Shown: positions 46,477 through 55,799, numbered from the stretch's first letter. The stretch: DNA of 64,000 nt from Rhodocyclaceae bacterium (GCA_016791105.1 JAEUNM010000062.1:17545-81544); one strand, 5' to 3'. Notes: a model not told the origin generated them from the sequence alone. A program made the numbers and translations.

Positions 46477-48921
46477 ATGAAAATGCATTACACGAAAATC
46501 GGCGCAGCGCTGCTGGCTGCAGGCCTCGCAAGCCTTAGTTCGGTGGCCTGGGCAGACGGCCAGGTCGAGGGAATCAACGGTACGCTGCCCTCGGCCAGCT
46601 TCCCGTTTCCCATGGCCGGCGTGCAGGGCCTGTCCGGTGACGGCAGCGTCGCTGTCGGCGCCGTGCGCACCGCAGCCACGAGCTATCTGGCTTTCATTTT
46701 TACGCCCGGCGGCAATTCCTTGCTGCCCGCTTTCGGCAGCGACCAATTCAGTCTGGCCTACGCGGCATCCGCCAATGCCGCGGTGGTGGCTGGCGAAGGC
46801 AGCGCAAGCTCGGGCTCGTCCCGCCATGCTCTGGTTTGGGTGAAAACCGGCGCCGATCAGGCCGGCACGCCTCTGTATGCAAACGGTGCGGCACGTCTGC
46901 CCGATCTTGGCAGCAGCAACTTGGCGAGCTTCGCCTATGGCGTATCCGCCGACGGCCGCACGGTGGTCGGGGCGGACCTCGGCGCCAATGGCCTGGCTAT
47001 GCATGCCGTGAAGTGGACCAACAGCGGCGATACCGCCTCCGCCACCGACTGGGCGGCCACCACGACCACCAGCGTGGTCGATATCCACGGCGCCGGTTTC
47101 ACCAGCAGCAAGGCGAAAGCGGTGGATGCCAGCGGCGCCACCGTCGTCGGCGAAGCTGCGCCGGCGAGCGGCAGCACCATGCATGCATTTCGCTGGACTG
47201 CAGCGGGCGGCATGGTGGACCTGGGCGTGTTGGCGAACCACACCGGCACGCTGGCGACCAGCACGGCAAATGCCATTTCGTCCGACGGCAGCGTCGTAGT
47301 GGGCTACTCGACACCGGGCACCGGAACCAGTTATGAGGCATTCCGCTGGACCGCAGCAGGCGGCATGCAAGGCCTGGGCTTCATGAGCGGCGGCAATTCG
47401 AGTCAGGCTTATGGTGTCAATGGCGACGGCACGGTGGTCGTTGGCAACGGCTCGCGGCCCATTCCGGCCGTACCCACCGCGCTCGGTGGCTACGCCTTCC
47501 GCTGGCAGCAGGGCGTGGGGATGCAGTACATAGGCGATTGGCTGGCTGCCAATGGCGTCGCCGTCGGCAGTAATTCGTTCAGTACCGCGCTGGCGGTGGA
47601 TGGCAGCGGCAGCGTGGTGACCGGCATGGGCCAGATCGACGGCTCGACACAGATTTACCTGGCGCGCGTTGCTGGCGGCGGAACGACGGGTGGCACGACA
47701 GGCGGAACCACAGGCGGAACCACAGGCGGAACCACAGGCGGAACCACAGGCGGAACCACGGGCGGAACCACGGGCGGAACCACGGGCGGAACCACGGGCG
47801 GAACCACGGGCGGACCCACGGGCGGAACCACGGGCGGAACCACGGGCGGGACGACGGGCGGTACGACGGGCGGGACGACGGGTGGCACGACAGGTGGAAC
47901 CACCGGTGGCACGACAGGTGGCACGACAGGTGGCACCACGGGCGGCACCACGGGAGTGACCACCGGCGGAACCGGCGTGATCGGCCTTTCCACTTTCGAG
48001 GCGACGCTGGCCGGCTGGTACCAGACCTTGAACGCCATCGTCCAGCGTTACGGCCTCAGCTTGTGGGGTTCGCATCACCGCACCCTCATGGATAGCGGTC
48101 TGGCGATGAACGAAGGCACGGGCATTTGGGTCACCGGCGACTACGCCGAGCACAGCCGCGACGAGGACGGCCGGCAAAGTCTGGGTGAAGTCGGCGTATT
48201 CCACGACTTCGGACCGGCCTGGCGCCTTGGCGTCGGTGCCGGCGCGAACCAGGTGCGGCAAAATCTGGCTTTCAACGGCGAAACCCGCGCGCACGGCGGC
48301 TACCTGGTGGCGGAAGCCGATTACGCGCCATTCGGCCGTGGCGACTGGGTATTCAGTGCCACCGCGCTGTACGGCGACATGGACGTGACGGTACGGCGCG
48401 GCTACCTCAATGGCGCTGCGCTGGACGCATCCGGCGGCCAGTCCAGTGCGCGCACGGCAGCGCTGCGGCTGCGCGCCGACCGCCACAATGCCTGGCAGGC
48501 GGCGGGCTTCGACTGGAGCCCCTTCCTGTCCTTGAGCTATTCCCGTACCCGGCTGGACGGCTATACGGAAACCGGCGGCGGCTTTCCCGTCGCCTATGGC
48601 GACCAGGTGATAAGCAACCAGGAAATGCGCGCCGGCCTGGTGCTCAAAAAAGGGTTGGATGTGGACACCGACCTGCGCCTGGGCGGTGAAGTGGTGGCAG
48701 CGCGTACCGAAACCGATAGCGTCAATGGCGTGCTGCTGGGTAACGGCGGCTTCCCCTTCAGCTTTGCGTCGACGCGCGATAACCGCTCCTGGGGCCGTCT
48801 GCTGCTGGAACTGGACCGCCGCGTCGGCCGTGCTTCGGTGCTGTCGTTCGCATTGCACGGAGCAAACCGGGGTAATGACCCGGACTGGTCCACCAGCGTC
48901 AGTTGGAAAATGGCGTTCTGA
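46477..48921 (+). CDS. Autotransporter with HAF repeats and a GGTT linker
   Basis: This 814-residue type Va-like surface protein has a signal peptide ending in SVAWA. The passenger (about residues 28-395) is beta-rich with repeated HAF-type motifs: HALVWVKTG, HAVKWTNSG, HAFRWTAAGGMVDLG, EAFRWTAAGGMQGLG and YAFRWQQGVGMQYIG, with SxDGSVVVG strands between. A flexible linker of about 24 GGTT units follows. The last ~270 residues are a 12-strand beta-barrel ending in SVSWKMAF with the terminal Phe needed for outer-membrane assembly. GGAAG precedes the ATG. Its control by the response regulator at 51965 is inferred from the shared operator. Confidence 0.88.
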   Translation: MKMHYTKIGAALLAAGLASLSSVAWADGQVEGINGTLPSASFPFPMAGVQGLSGDGSVAVGAVRTAATSYLAFIFTPGGNSLLPAFGSDQFSLAYAASANAAVVAGEGSASSGSSRHALVWVKTGADQAGTPLYANGAARLPDLGSSNLASFAYGVSADGRTVVGADLGANGLAMHAVKWTNSGDTASATDWAATTTTSVVDIHGAGFTSSKAKAVDASGATVVGEAAPASGSTMHAFRWTAAGGMVDLGVLANHTGTLATSTANAISSDGSVVVGYSTPGTGTSYEAFRWTAAGGMQGLGFMSGGNSSQAYGVNGDGTVVVGNGSRPIPAVPTALGGYAFRWQQGVGMQYIGDWLAANGVAVGSNSFSTALAVDGSGSVVTGMGQIDGSTQIYLARVAGGGTTGGTTGGTTGGTTGGTTGGTTGGTTGGTTGGTTGGTTGGTTGGPTGGTTGGTTGGTTGGTTGGTTGGTTGGTTGGTTGGTTGGTTGGTTGVTTGGTGVIGLSTFEATLAGWYQTLNAIVQRYGLSLWGSHHRTLMDSGLAMNEGTGIWVTGDYAEHSRDEDGRQSLGEVGVFHDFGPAWRLGVGAGANQVRQNLAFNGETRAHGGYLVAEADYAPFGRGDWVFSATALYGDMDVTVRRGYLNGAALDASGGQSSARTAALRLRADRHNAWQAAGFDWSPFLSLSYSRTRLDGYTETGGGFPVAYGDQVISNQEMRAGLVLKKGLDVDTDLRLGGEVVAARTETDSVNGVLLGNGGFPFSFASTRDNRSWGRLLLELDRRVGRASVLSFALHGANRGNDPDWSTSVSWKMAF
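47677..47970 (+). repeat. 12-bp in-frame repeats encoding the GGTT linker
   Basis: About 24 units of 12 bp (GGCGGAACCACA and close variants GGCGGGACGACG, GGTGGCACGACA) run in frame. Several neighbouring units are identical at the DNA level, so strand slippage is likely and would change linker length without a frameshift. Confidence 0.9.
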
Positions 48922-48932
48922 ACGTCGCCCGG

Positions 48933-50738
48933 CTAAATCGGCAGGCGCAGCGCGATGCGGCAGCCGCCTGCCGCGCCAGGCCCGGTTTCCAGCCGGGCGC
49001 CAAGGCGGGTGGCGCGGCTCTGCATGTTGCGCAGCCCGCGGCCGGCGGAATTTTGCGCGCCGGGCACAAGGCCGCAGCCGTCGTCGGCAATTTCCAGGTT
49101 CAGCGTGTCCGGCCCGGCGTCGAAACAAACCTGCACGCCGGCCGCGCCGGCATGGCGGATCACGTTTGAAATGGCTTCGCGCAGGATGCGCCCCAAATGC
49201 AGTGCCTGCTGCTGGCTCAGGCTGATCGCATCGGGCGCGCCGGTCTGGCGCCAGTTCAGCGTGACGCCGGCTTCGCGCAGACGCTGTTCGCATTCGATAC
49301 GCCAATCGGCCATGAGGTTTTCGAGTTCATAGCGATCGCCGCCGGTGAGCGACACCACCTCGCGCAGATCGCGCAGCGCCGAACGCGCGAGGTCTGCATC
49401 TTCCGGCCGGCCGGCGCGATACACCAGAGACAGCAGCTTGGCGCCAACGTCGTCGTGCAGGTCGCGGTAGATGCGCTCGCGCTCCTCGGCCACCGCGCGT
49501 TCCATCTCCAGTTCGCGCATGCGGGCGTAACTGTCCTGCAATTCGGCGTGCTTGATGCGCACCCGGGTTTCCAGTTCGCCGTTCAGGGACTCGAATTCGT
49601 TCAGCACCTGCACGTAACGGCCCGTCATGATCAGGCCGACTGCCAGGAATACCAGCGGCGCCGCATAGTGCAGCAGGAATACATTGTCCAGCGGCAGCGC
49701 CGGCGTCCCGGACAGCATGTAGCGGCTGTGCATGAGCCAGTCGTGCAGGCCGAACAACAACACCATGCCCATCGCGCCAACCAGAAAGCGCGCATCACGG
49801 TCGCGCCCGCGCACGGCCGCCCGCAGCAGCAGGGCCAGGGTGCAGGCGGCCGCCAGCAGGGTATAGAAATGCCACAGCGAGGTGAGGCTCATGTACATCC
49901 CCGCCGGCACCAGCGCGAGGCTTACCGGCGCGGCCAGGATGCCGAACCACAATGCAGCCGCCAGCCTGGCTTGCTTTATGCCGATGAAGCGCAACAGCGA
50001 AATGAGCAGGAAGCCGGAAAACACCTGGAACGTGGCATTGGCGAAAATTTCCCAGTAGGCGGTGGCGACCGGTACGCTGCGAACATACAGATTGACCGAC
50101 TGCAGCGCCCACAGCAGCGCGGAAATTCCAAAATAGGCGTAGGCGGTGTCACGGCGGCGGCGCAGCCATAGACTCAAGGTGAGCACGCCGACCGCGGCGA
50201 TCAGCAAGGTGGCGGTCTGGTTGAGCGTGATATGCCAGAAAAACGCCTGCTCGTATTGCGCCTGCAGCAGGTCTTCCGGGCCTAGTGCCAGCGGATGCAG
50301 CGCGGCCTGGGTGTAGGCGTGGTTGCGCAGCCGCACGTAGAGCGTGTTGTCGCCAGGGCGCACTAGCCCCGGCGGAATCAGAAACAACAGCGGGCGGTTC
50401 CAGTTGCGCGCCACCGGCTCATCGAAACGGCCGCCGTCGCCGATGGCCGCCGCGTTGAGCCATACCGCCGCATTCAGCGCAAGCTGGGGCAAGTACACCG
50501 CCTGCACGCTCTGATTCGGCTGATCGGCACGGAAGCGAAAGCGATACCAGCCGTTCCCGCTCGCGCCCGGGCGGCTCTGGCGCCAATGGTCGGGCAGGCT
50601 TTGCCGCTGCCACGGCGCGCTGTCGGGGGGCGGCACGGCGCCTTCATCCAGCACGAAATCGGCGTGGTCCAGCACCTGTATCGGACTGGCGGCTGCCGGC
50701 AGGGCCAGCAGCAAAAGCAGCATCCACAGCGCCTGCAT
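48933..50738 (-). CDS. 7TM-DISM sensor histidine kinase (HisKA_3 type)
   Basis: This 601-residue membrane sensor has a signal peptide (MQALWMLLLLLALPAAAS) and a periplasmic DISM domain (residues ~20-170: WRQSRPGASGNGWYRFRF, VWLNAAAIGDGGRFDEPV) that could bind a carbohydrate-like ligand. Seven helices follow (about 180-385). A coiled coil leads to the phospho-acceptor ERIYRDLHDDVGAKLLSL near 430. The ATPase has REAISNVIRHAGA, ADDGCGL and GRGLRNMQSRA. It belongs to the NarX/DegS type of kinases. The gene follows the barrel gene by 7 nt; its regulator is divergent at 51965. Confidence 0.93.
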   Translation of the reverse strand: MQALWMLLLLLALPAAASPIQVLDHADFVLDEGAVPPPDSAPWQRQSLPDHWRQSRPGASGNGWYRFRFRADQPNQSVQAVYLPQLALNAAVWLNAAAIGDGGRFDEPVARNWNRPLLFLIPPGLVRPGDNTLYVRLRNHAYTQAALHPLALGPEDLLQAQYEQAFFWHITLNQTATLLIAAVGVLTLSLWLRRRRDTAYAYFGISALLWALQSVNLYVRSVPVATAYWEIFANATFQVFSGFLLISLLRFIGIKQARLAAALWFGILAAPVSLALVPAGMYMSLTSLWHFYTLLAAACTLALLLRAAVRGRDRDARFLVGAMGMVLLFGLHDWLMHSRYMLSGTPALPLDNVFLLHYAAPLVFLAVGLIMTGRYVQVLNEFESLNGELETRVRIKHAELQDSYARMRELEMERAVAEERERIYRDLHDDVGAKLLSLVYRAGRPEDADLARSALRDLREVVSLTGGDRYELENLMADWRIECEQRLREAGVTLNWRQTGAPDAISLSQQQALHLGRILREAISNVIRHAGAAGVQVCFDAGPDTLNLEIADDGCGLVPGAQNSAGRGLRNMQSRATRLGARLETGPGAAGGCRIALRLPI

Positions 50739-50745
50739 TTAAGGT

Positions 50746-51846
50746 TCAGAAAAAGCTGCTGAAGCGCAGATAAATGTCGCGCACGCCGACGAAATTGCGA
50801 CCGCGTCTGGCGTCCTGCATTTCCAGCTTGACGATCAGCGGCGCCGCCAGTTTGCCGGCCCGCCAGGCGTCCACGCCGCTCCAGGTGAGCGCAAGACGCA
50901 ATTGGTCCGCCAGGGTGTCCGTATTGGCATCCAGAAAGCGGGTGTCGGTACCGAGGGCAGAACTGTAGTGGTCGGCCCCCTTGCGGTAGCGGTGCCAGGT
51001 GGCGGACAGCCGCAGGTCGCCAAAGCGACGGCCCAGTTCGACGTCGGTTTCGTAATAGTCGCCCATCTTGCGGCGCAGGGATTCTTTGCTTACCGTGGTG
51101 AGCGGGTTGCCCGGACGCAGCGTCACCTGGTCCGGCAATTGGCGGAAAAATTCGCCCAGCAGGCGCATATCCCAATTGCTGCCCAGATCGCGGAAATATT
51201 CCAGGCGCGCGCGCAGATCGGTGGTCCCGTCGCCGGGCGGGATGTCCAGCAGATTATCGGGATCGTCGGGCCGCGCCACGCCGAAGCGCACGCCGGCACC
51301 GGCAATGGCGCTCTCCCGTTCCGATCGGTGGAAGCGCCACAGCACGCCCACGGTCGGATCGCCATAGCCGGCGACGCGGGTGGTGGCGAGCGGTTTGTAG
51401 CCGAGCACGCCGCTCAGCACGCTCTGCAGCCCGGCGCGCCCTATGCCGCCTTCGACGGCAAAGTTGCGCACCCGCGTGGTGGTGCGCGCATAGGGAACGA
51501 TGGCGCCGACGGTGAGATCGGCACTGAGGCCGTAGCCGAACATCAGTTCGGTGTACTCGGTGCGCACTTCGGTATCCAGCCGCAGCGTACCAGCCAGGCC
51601 CAGGGCGGCAAGATTCAAGCCGTCTATGCCGGCATCCAGGTCCACGCGCCGGCCCGCGGCGTCGAAGCGGGTCGTATAGCCGTTGTTGAGCAGCGTGAGG
51701 CGCGCCGCCCAGTGGCCGGCCGGTGCCATGCCGTCCAGGCCATAGCTGCTGGAAGTTGGAATGGACTGCGCGGATACGGGCAGCACGACGAGGGCTGCGC
51801 AGATGGGCAGCAAAGCGCGCCGGCAAGGCGCGAGCGGGAACGGCAT
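50746..51846 (-). CDS. Outer-membrane beta-barrel protein (Phenol_MetA_deg-like)
   Basis: This 366-residue exported protein has a signal peptide (MPFPLAPCRRALLPICAALVVLPVSAQS) and about 14 amphipathic strands such as WAARLTLLNNGYTTRF, YGLSADLTVGAIVPYARTTTRV and RLSATWHRYRKGADHYS. It ends LRFSSFF, a typical barrel C-terminus. It resembles MetA-pathway porins but not closely. The first gene of a minus-strand operon with the sensor kinase, it could be the kinase's partner or target. The predicted operator lies 68 nt upstream of its ATG. Confidence 0.8.
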   Translation of the reverse strand: MPFPLAPCRRALLPICAALVVLPVSAQSIPTSSSYGLDGMAPAGHWAARLTLLNNGYTTRFDAAGRRVDLDAGIDGLNLAALGLAGTLRLDTEVRTEYTELMFGYGLSADLTVGAIVPYARTTTRVRNFAVEGGIGRAGLQSVLSGVLGYKPLATTRVAGYGDPTVGVLWRFHRSERESAIAGAGVRFGVARPDDPDNLLDIPPGDGTTDLRARLEYFRDLGSNWDMRLLGEFFRQLPDQVTLRPGNPLTTVSKESLRRKMGDYYETDVELGRRFGDLRLSATWHRYRKGADHYSSALGTDTRFLDANTDTLADQLRLALTWSGVDAWRAGKLAAPLIVKLEMQDARRGRNFVGVRDIYLRFSSFF

Positions 51847-51914
51847 GATTCGAACGGATGGCGGCAGATGGTGCGGGGACTGCAAGGCTAACGCATTGCC
51901 GGCAATTTCACGCC

Positions 51915-51932
51915 CCCCGCGTTTACGGGGGT
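51915..51932 (-). promoter_or_regulatory. Shared operator site 2 (between barrel and regulator genes)
   Basis: Read on the minus strand, ACCCCCGTAAACGCGGGG matches the site at 46401 in 17 of 18 bases. It lies in the 118-nt divergent region, 68 nt before the barrel ATG and 32 nt before the regulator ATG. A less GC-rich TTTTGCC-ATGCTGG-GATAAT stretch next to it may form the regulator's promoter. Confidence 0.55.
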
Positions 51933-51964
51933 GCAATTTTGCCATGCTGGGATAATATTTTGCG

Positions 51965-52600
51965 ATGCGCCGCGGATTCATACTCGAAGATTTGCCGGAA
52001 TCCAGGGACTGGCTGAGCCGGGCCCTGCGCGAGTGCTTTCCGGACATCGAACTTGCCACCGCCGCCGGCGTGCAGGAAGCGCGCGCCCTGCTGGCGGCCC
52101 AGCCGGGGCCCGACATCGCGCTGATCGACCTCGGCCTGCCGGACGGGTCCGGCGTCGACATCATCGAACACATACAGCGCACCAGCCCGCAAACCTTGTG
52201 CATCGTGGCCAGCATTTACGACGACGACGGGCACGTGTTTCCAGCCTTGCGCGCCGGGGCGCGCGGCTACTTGCTGAAAGATCAGCCGGTGGAAGCCATC
52301 GTGCTGGCGCTGCGCGGCATCGCGGCCGGCGAGCCGCCCCTGTCGCCGGCCATCGCGCGCCGCATGCTGGCATTTTTTCGCAGCGCAAGTACCGCCGCAC
52401 CGCCTGCCATCGGGCTGACCGCGCGCGAAACCGAAGTGCTGCGCTTCATCGCCAAGGGCATGACGCAGGCGGAAACCGCCCGCCTGATGGGCATTTCGCA
52501 GCACACCGTGGGCGGTTACGTGAAAGATCTGTATCGCAAACTGAATGTTTCCACGCGCGCCGAGGCGGCATTGCTGGCGCGCGACATGGGGCTGGTGTAG
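51965..52600 (+). CDS. NarL/LuxR-type response regulator
   Basis: This 211-residue two-component regulator has an N-terminal receiver with acidic FILEDLPES, phospho-acceptor Asp in ALIDLGLPDGSG (about residue 57), VASIYDDDG and RGYLLKDQP (conserved Lys). The C-terminal helix-turn-helix has LTARETEVLRFIAKGMTQAETARLMGISQHTVGGYVKDLYRKLNVSTRAEAA. It is divergent from the barrel-sensor operon and should be phosphorylated by that HisKA_3 kinase. The LuxR-type domain binds dyad sites such as the 18-nt motifs at 46401 and 51915. Confidence 0.95.
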   Translation: MRRGFILEDLPESRDWLSRALRECFPDIELATAAGVQEARALLAAQPGPDIALIDLGLPDGSGVDIIEHIQRTSPQTLCIVASIYDDDGHVFPALRAGARGYLLKDQPVEAIVLALRGIAAGEPPLSPAIARRMLAFFRSASTAAPPAIGLTARETEVLRFIAKGMTQAETARLMGISQHTVGGYVKDLYRKLNVSTRAEAALLARDMGLV

Positions 52601-52671
52601 GCCCGCGATCCGGCCGTCCCCCGCAATCATCCTCTGCGGCTTCCCGCATTTTCTTTCCGGAGCTTCAAAAC

Positions 52672-53787
52672 ATGACGAAATTACCCGGCCGTGCCGCACT
52701 GGCCGTGAGCGCGCTGACGCTGATTGCCCTTGGTTCCGCACCGGCACATGCCGGGCTGCTGGGCAAACTGACCGACAGCGGCCCGAAGCGGGTGGAGTTG
52801 TCCGAGGCGTCGGATAAAGCCGCCGTCTACAAAGAGGCATTTACGCCCGCCGGCATGTTCGGCAAGGCGCCGGAGGCGCCGTCGAACGGATTGCGCAAGG
52901 TGGTCGTGGCCGGCTTTCAGGTCGAATTCGCGACCGAACAGAAAGCCATTGCGCGCGGCGCCGGTGCCGGCGCCGGCCTCGCCTCGACCACGGACGTTAT
53001 CTACACCCTGAAAGGCGCCAGCGACGCACAGATGCAGGCGGTGGCGGACCGGCTGCACGCCGCCTTTCTGGCCAAGCTGCGCGATAAGGGTTTCGAGGTG
53101 CTGCCGGTCAGTGCGCTGGCACAGACCGGCTATCAGGAATCACTGACCAAGGCGAATCAGGCTCCGGCGCACCACGAGCGCGGCACCGCCATCGATCTGC
53201 TCATCACGCCGACCGAAAAGGAAGTCGACAACGCCAGCGTGATCGCGACCGCCAAAGATACCGCGCCCGACGTGTTCGCCCGCTATACGGCCGGGTTGGG
53301 GCCGGGCCCGGGGGCCGCCGATGCCTTGCAGGTAAACGTGATACATCTGCGCCTGAAACTGAACTTCGCGCGCTTCGAGGAAAGCGGCTGGTTCAATCCG
53401 GAAATCGACAACCAGCCGCAGAACATGCTGAGCCCGGGCGGTACGTTCATGCAGGTATTCATGCCGGGCGGGCTGCACATCGATTACCCGCTGGCGAATT
53501 CGGTCGTCCTGCCGCACCGGCTGGCGGACAAGGCGGTTCCGGTGGAAGCGACGACCGGCCAGACCGCGCAGCGCGCGGCCGGTGGCGCGGCGCGTGCGCT
53601 GGGCGGTTTTCTGAAGGGCGGTTTGAGTGGTGCCTCGGATATCGTCGGCGGCGCCGTCGGTGCCGCCCATTCAACCCTGGCTTCGGGCAACTATGAAGTT
53701 GCCGCCGGGGCCGATTATGAAGAACTACTGGCGCAGGACGGCATGCTCGCCCTGTCCATGATCATCGAGGCGCTTGCCAAACCTTGA
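52672..53787 (+). CDS. Secreted protein of unknown function
   Basis: This 371-residue exported protein has a signal peptide ending in SAPAHA before GLLGKLTDSG. The mature part is alpha/beta with KVVVAGFQVEFATEQKA, a DAQMQAVADRLHAAFLAKLRDKGFEVLP segment (quoted in parts), RGTAIDLLITPTEKEVDN and VNVIHLRLKLNFARFEESGW. The C-terminal third has Gly/Ala-rich stretches and ends LAQDGMLALSMIIEALAKP. CGGAG precedes the ATG. It lies 71 nt after the regulator and may be cotranscribed. I do not recognise a family. Confidence 0.75.
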   Translation: MTKLPGRAALAVSALTLIALGSAPAHAGLLGKLTDSGPKRVELSEASDKAAVYKEAFTPAGMFGKAPEAPSNGLRKVVVAGFQVEFATEQKAIARGAGAGAGLASTTDVIYTLKGASDAQMQAVADRLHAAFLAKLRDKGFEVLPVSALAQTGYQESLTKANQAPAHHERGTAIDLLITPTEKEVDNASVIATAKDTAPDVFARYTAGLGPGPGAADALQVNVIHLRLKLNFARFEESGWFNPEIDNQPQNMLSPGGTFMQVFMPGGLHIDYPLANSVVLPHRLADKAVPVEATTGQTAQRAAGGAARALGGFLKGGLSGASDIVGGAVGAAHSTLASGNYEVAAGADYEELLAQDGMLALSMIIEALAKP

Positions 53788-53819
53788 GCGGCCGGCCGCG
53801 CGCCGCCAAAGCGCGCGGC

Positions 53820-55097
53820 TCAGGCCTCGTCCGCGACATCCTGCCGCGTAAGGCCGGCGGTGCGCACGGCATGCACCCGTGCTTCATAGACGCGGATGGG
53901 AATCAAATCCTTGCGTTCCTGCGCCATGCACTCGCGCGCGATGGCGCCGGCATCGACGCTGCGCGCCGCGGCCAGGGCGCCGCGCAGCAGCGCGGGCGGC
54001 GCGTAGTCGCTGCGCGGGCCGCCGCGGCCGTAATGGTCGCAGGCACAGGCGGCGAGCAGGTCTTCGAAGCGCTGCGGGCGGCGCAGCGCATCGCAGCGTT
54101 CGAACAGTTTTACCAGGGTGTTGGCGCGCGCTTCGGCGGCCCGGTGGATATTGCCGTGTTCGCGCGCGGCCAGCAGGGCCAGATCGCGTTGTTCCGCGGC
54201 GATGCGCAGACGCGCGCACACGGCCGCCACCAGGTCGGCGCCGCTTTGTTCGTGGCCGTGGTGGCGCGGCAGCAGCTCGGCCGGCGTGATGCCTTTGCCG
54301 AGGTCGTGCAGCAGCGCCGCGGTGCGCACGCCCAGCGGGTAATTTTGCGCCGCGGCGTAATCGACCACCATTTCGATGTGCACGCCGGTATCGATTTCCG
54401 GATGATGGGCGGGCGGCTGCGGCACGCCGTAGAGGCGATCCAGCTCGGGCAGTATGCGAGCCAGCGCCCCGCAGTCGCGCAGGCTGCGCAACATGCGCGA
54501 CGGGCGTTGTTCCATGAGCCCGCGCGATAATTCCTGCCAAACGCGCTCGGCCACCAGGGCGTCCACCTCGCCCGCCGCCACCATGTTTCGCATGAGCGCC
54601 AGGGTTTCCGGCGCGATCGTAAATTCGGTGAAGCGCGCCGCAAAGCGCGCCACGCGCAAGATGCGGACGGGGTCTTCGGCGAAAGCCGGGCTGACGTGGC
54701 GCAGCACGCGCGCTTCCAGGTCGCGGCGGCCGCCGTAGGGGTCGATCAGGCTGCCGTCGGCGCCGCGCGCCATGGCGTTGATGGTGAGGTCGCGCCGCAG
54801 CAGATCGTCGGCCAAGCTTACGCTTGCGGCGGCATGAAAATGAAAGCCGGCGTAACCCGGCGCGGTCTTGCGTTCGGTGCGCGCCAGGGCGTATTCATCT
54901 TGCGTCGCGGGGTGCAGGAACACCGGGAAATCCTTGCCTATCGGCCGGAAGCCGCGCGCCAGCATGGCATCCGCGGTGCTGCCTACCACCACCCAGTCGC
55001 GGTCGGAAACCGGCAGGCCAAGCATTTGGTCGCGCACCGCGCCGCCCACGCAGTAAACATCCAATCCCTGCAAGAGCTGTTCAGAGGCCGGTTTCAT
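53820..55097 (-). CDS. cca: Multifunctional CCA-adding tRNA nucleotidyltransferase
   Basis: This 425-residue enzyme repairs tRNA 3' ends and has the HD phosphohydrolase module. The nucleotidyltransferase site is VYCVGGAVRDQMLGLPVSDRDWVVVG (quoted in parts: GGAVRDQMLG; DRDW, metal Asp pair), followed by RRDLTINAMARG and YGGRRDLEARVLRHVSPAFAEDPVRILRVARFAARF. The HD domain shows HIEMVVDYAAA and TAALLHDLGKG near residue 260. The ATG overlaps the 3' end of the upstream GST gene by 17 bases. A start at TTG just before DVYCVGG is less likely. Confidence 0.95.
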   Translation of the reverse strand: MKPASEQLLQGLDVYCVGGAVRDQMLGLPVSDRDWVVVGSTADAMLARGFRPIGKDFPVFLHPATQDEYALARTERKTAPGYAGFHFHAAASVSLADDLLRRDLTINAMARGADGSLIDPYGGRRDLEARVLRHVSPAFAEDPVRILRVARFAARFTEFTIAPETLALMRNMVAAGEVDALVAERVWQELSRGLMEQRPSRMLRSLRDCGALARILPELDRLYGVPQPPAHHPEIDTGVHIEMVVDYAAAQNYPLGVRTAALLHDLGKGITPAELLPRHHGHEQSGADLVAAVCARLRIAAEQRDLALLAAREHGNIHRAAEARANTLVKLFERCDALRRPQRFEDLLAACACDHYGRGGPRSDYAPPALLRGALAAARSVDAGAIARECMAQERKDLIPIRVYEARVHAVRTAGLTRQDVADEA

Positions 55098-55734
55098 TCA
55101 TTTCGATGCGCGTCGGGTCGGCCTGGGCAAGGCGTTCGAGTTCCTGCATGACGGGGTTGGCCAGCATGTGCTGCACATAGTCTGCGGCCAGCCCGGCGCA
55201 CTGCACGCCATAGGTAACGAAGCGCCATACCACCGGCGCGTACATGGCATCGGCCGCACTGATGCTGCCGTAGAGATAAGGCCCGCCGGCGCCGAATTGC
55301 GCGCGGCACTGTGTCCATAGTTGCTGCAGGCGTGCAATGTCGCGCTCGATGTCCGGCGTGCGCGCGACGCGCCGCCCGCGCGCGCGGATATTCATGGGCA
55401 TGGCGCCGCGCAGCGCGGCAAAGCCGGCGTGCATTTCGGCTGCTGCGGCGCGTGCGTGGGCGCGTGCGGCAGCGTCACGCGGCCAAAGCTGGGGGTGGGT
55501 TTCGGCCAGGTATTCGATGATGGCAAGCGATTCCCAGATCACCACGCTGCCGTCGAACAGCACCGGCACCTTGCGCGCGGGCGCCAACGCGGCCAGTTGT
55601 TCGGTGCCGCGCGGCGTGAATAATTCGATCTGCACTTCGCGGAACGGCAGGCCCAGGTGCTTGAGCGCCAGCCAGGGGCGTACCGACCACGAAGAGTAGT
55701 TTTTAGACCCGATAACGAGCGTGTAGTCGGACAT
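55081..55734 (-). CDS. Glutathione S-transferase family protein
   Basis: This 217-residue GST has an N-terminal thioredoxin-fold domain: LVIGSKNYSSWSVRPWLALKH, with Ser residues at the usual glutathione-activating position, KVPVLFDGSVVIWESLAI (cis-Pro and ES glutathione contacts). A C-terminal helical domain contains GSISAADAMYAPVVWRF. It is the first gene of a two-gene operon with cca. The physiological substrate cannot be inferred. Confidence 0.92.
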   Translation of the reverse strand: MSDYTLVIGSKNYSSWSVRPWLALKHLGLPFREVQIELFTPRGTEQLAALAPARKVPVLFDGSVVIWESLAIIEYLAETHPQLWPRDAAARAHARAAAAEMHAGFAALRGAMPMNIRARGRRVARTPDIERDIARLQQLWTQCRAQFGAGGPYLYGSISAADAMYAPVVWRFVTYGVQCAGLAADYVQHMLANPVMQELERLAQADPTRIEMNETGL

Positions 55735-55770
55735 GGTCGTGATCCTCGCCGGCAGCCGCGCAGCGCGGCC

Positions 55771-55776
55771 TATAAT
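55771..55776 (+). promoter_or_regulatory. Possible -10 element of the ferredoxin gene
   Basis: A perfect TATAAT stands 23 nt before the ATG at 55800 in the 65-nt region divergent from the GST gene. No good -35 is visible at 17 bases. Confidence 0.35.
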
Positions 55777-55799
55777 TTGCGCTTTACCTGGGTTCGATT

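Noticed and set aside
46378..49305. A 975-residue open frame on the minus strand opposite the autotransporter.
   Set aside because: It is a GC-driven shadow: the plus-strand protein has signal peptide, HAF motifs and barrel, while the opposite frame has repeats of Ala/Arg/Gly with no domain and no start signal.
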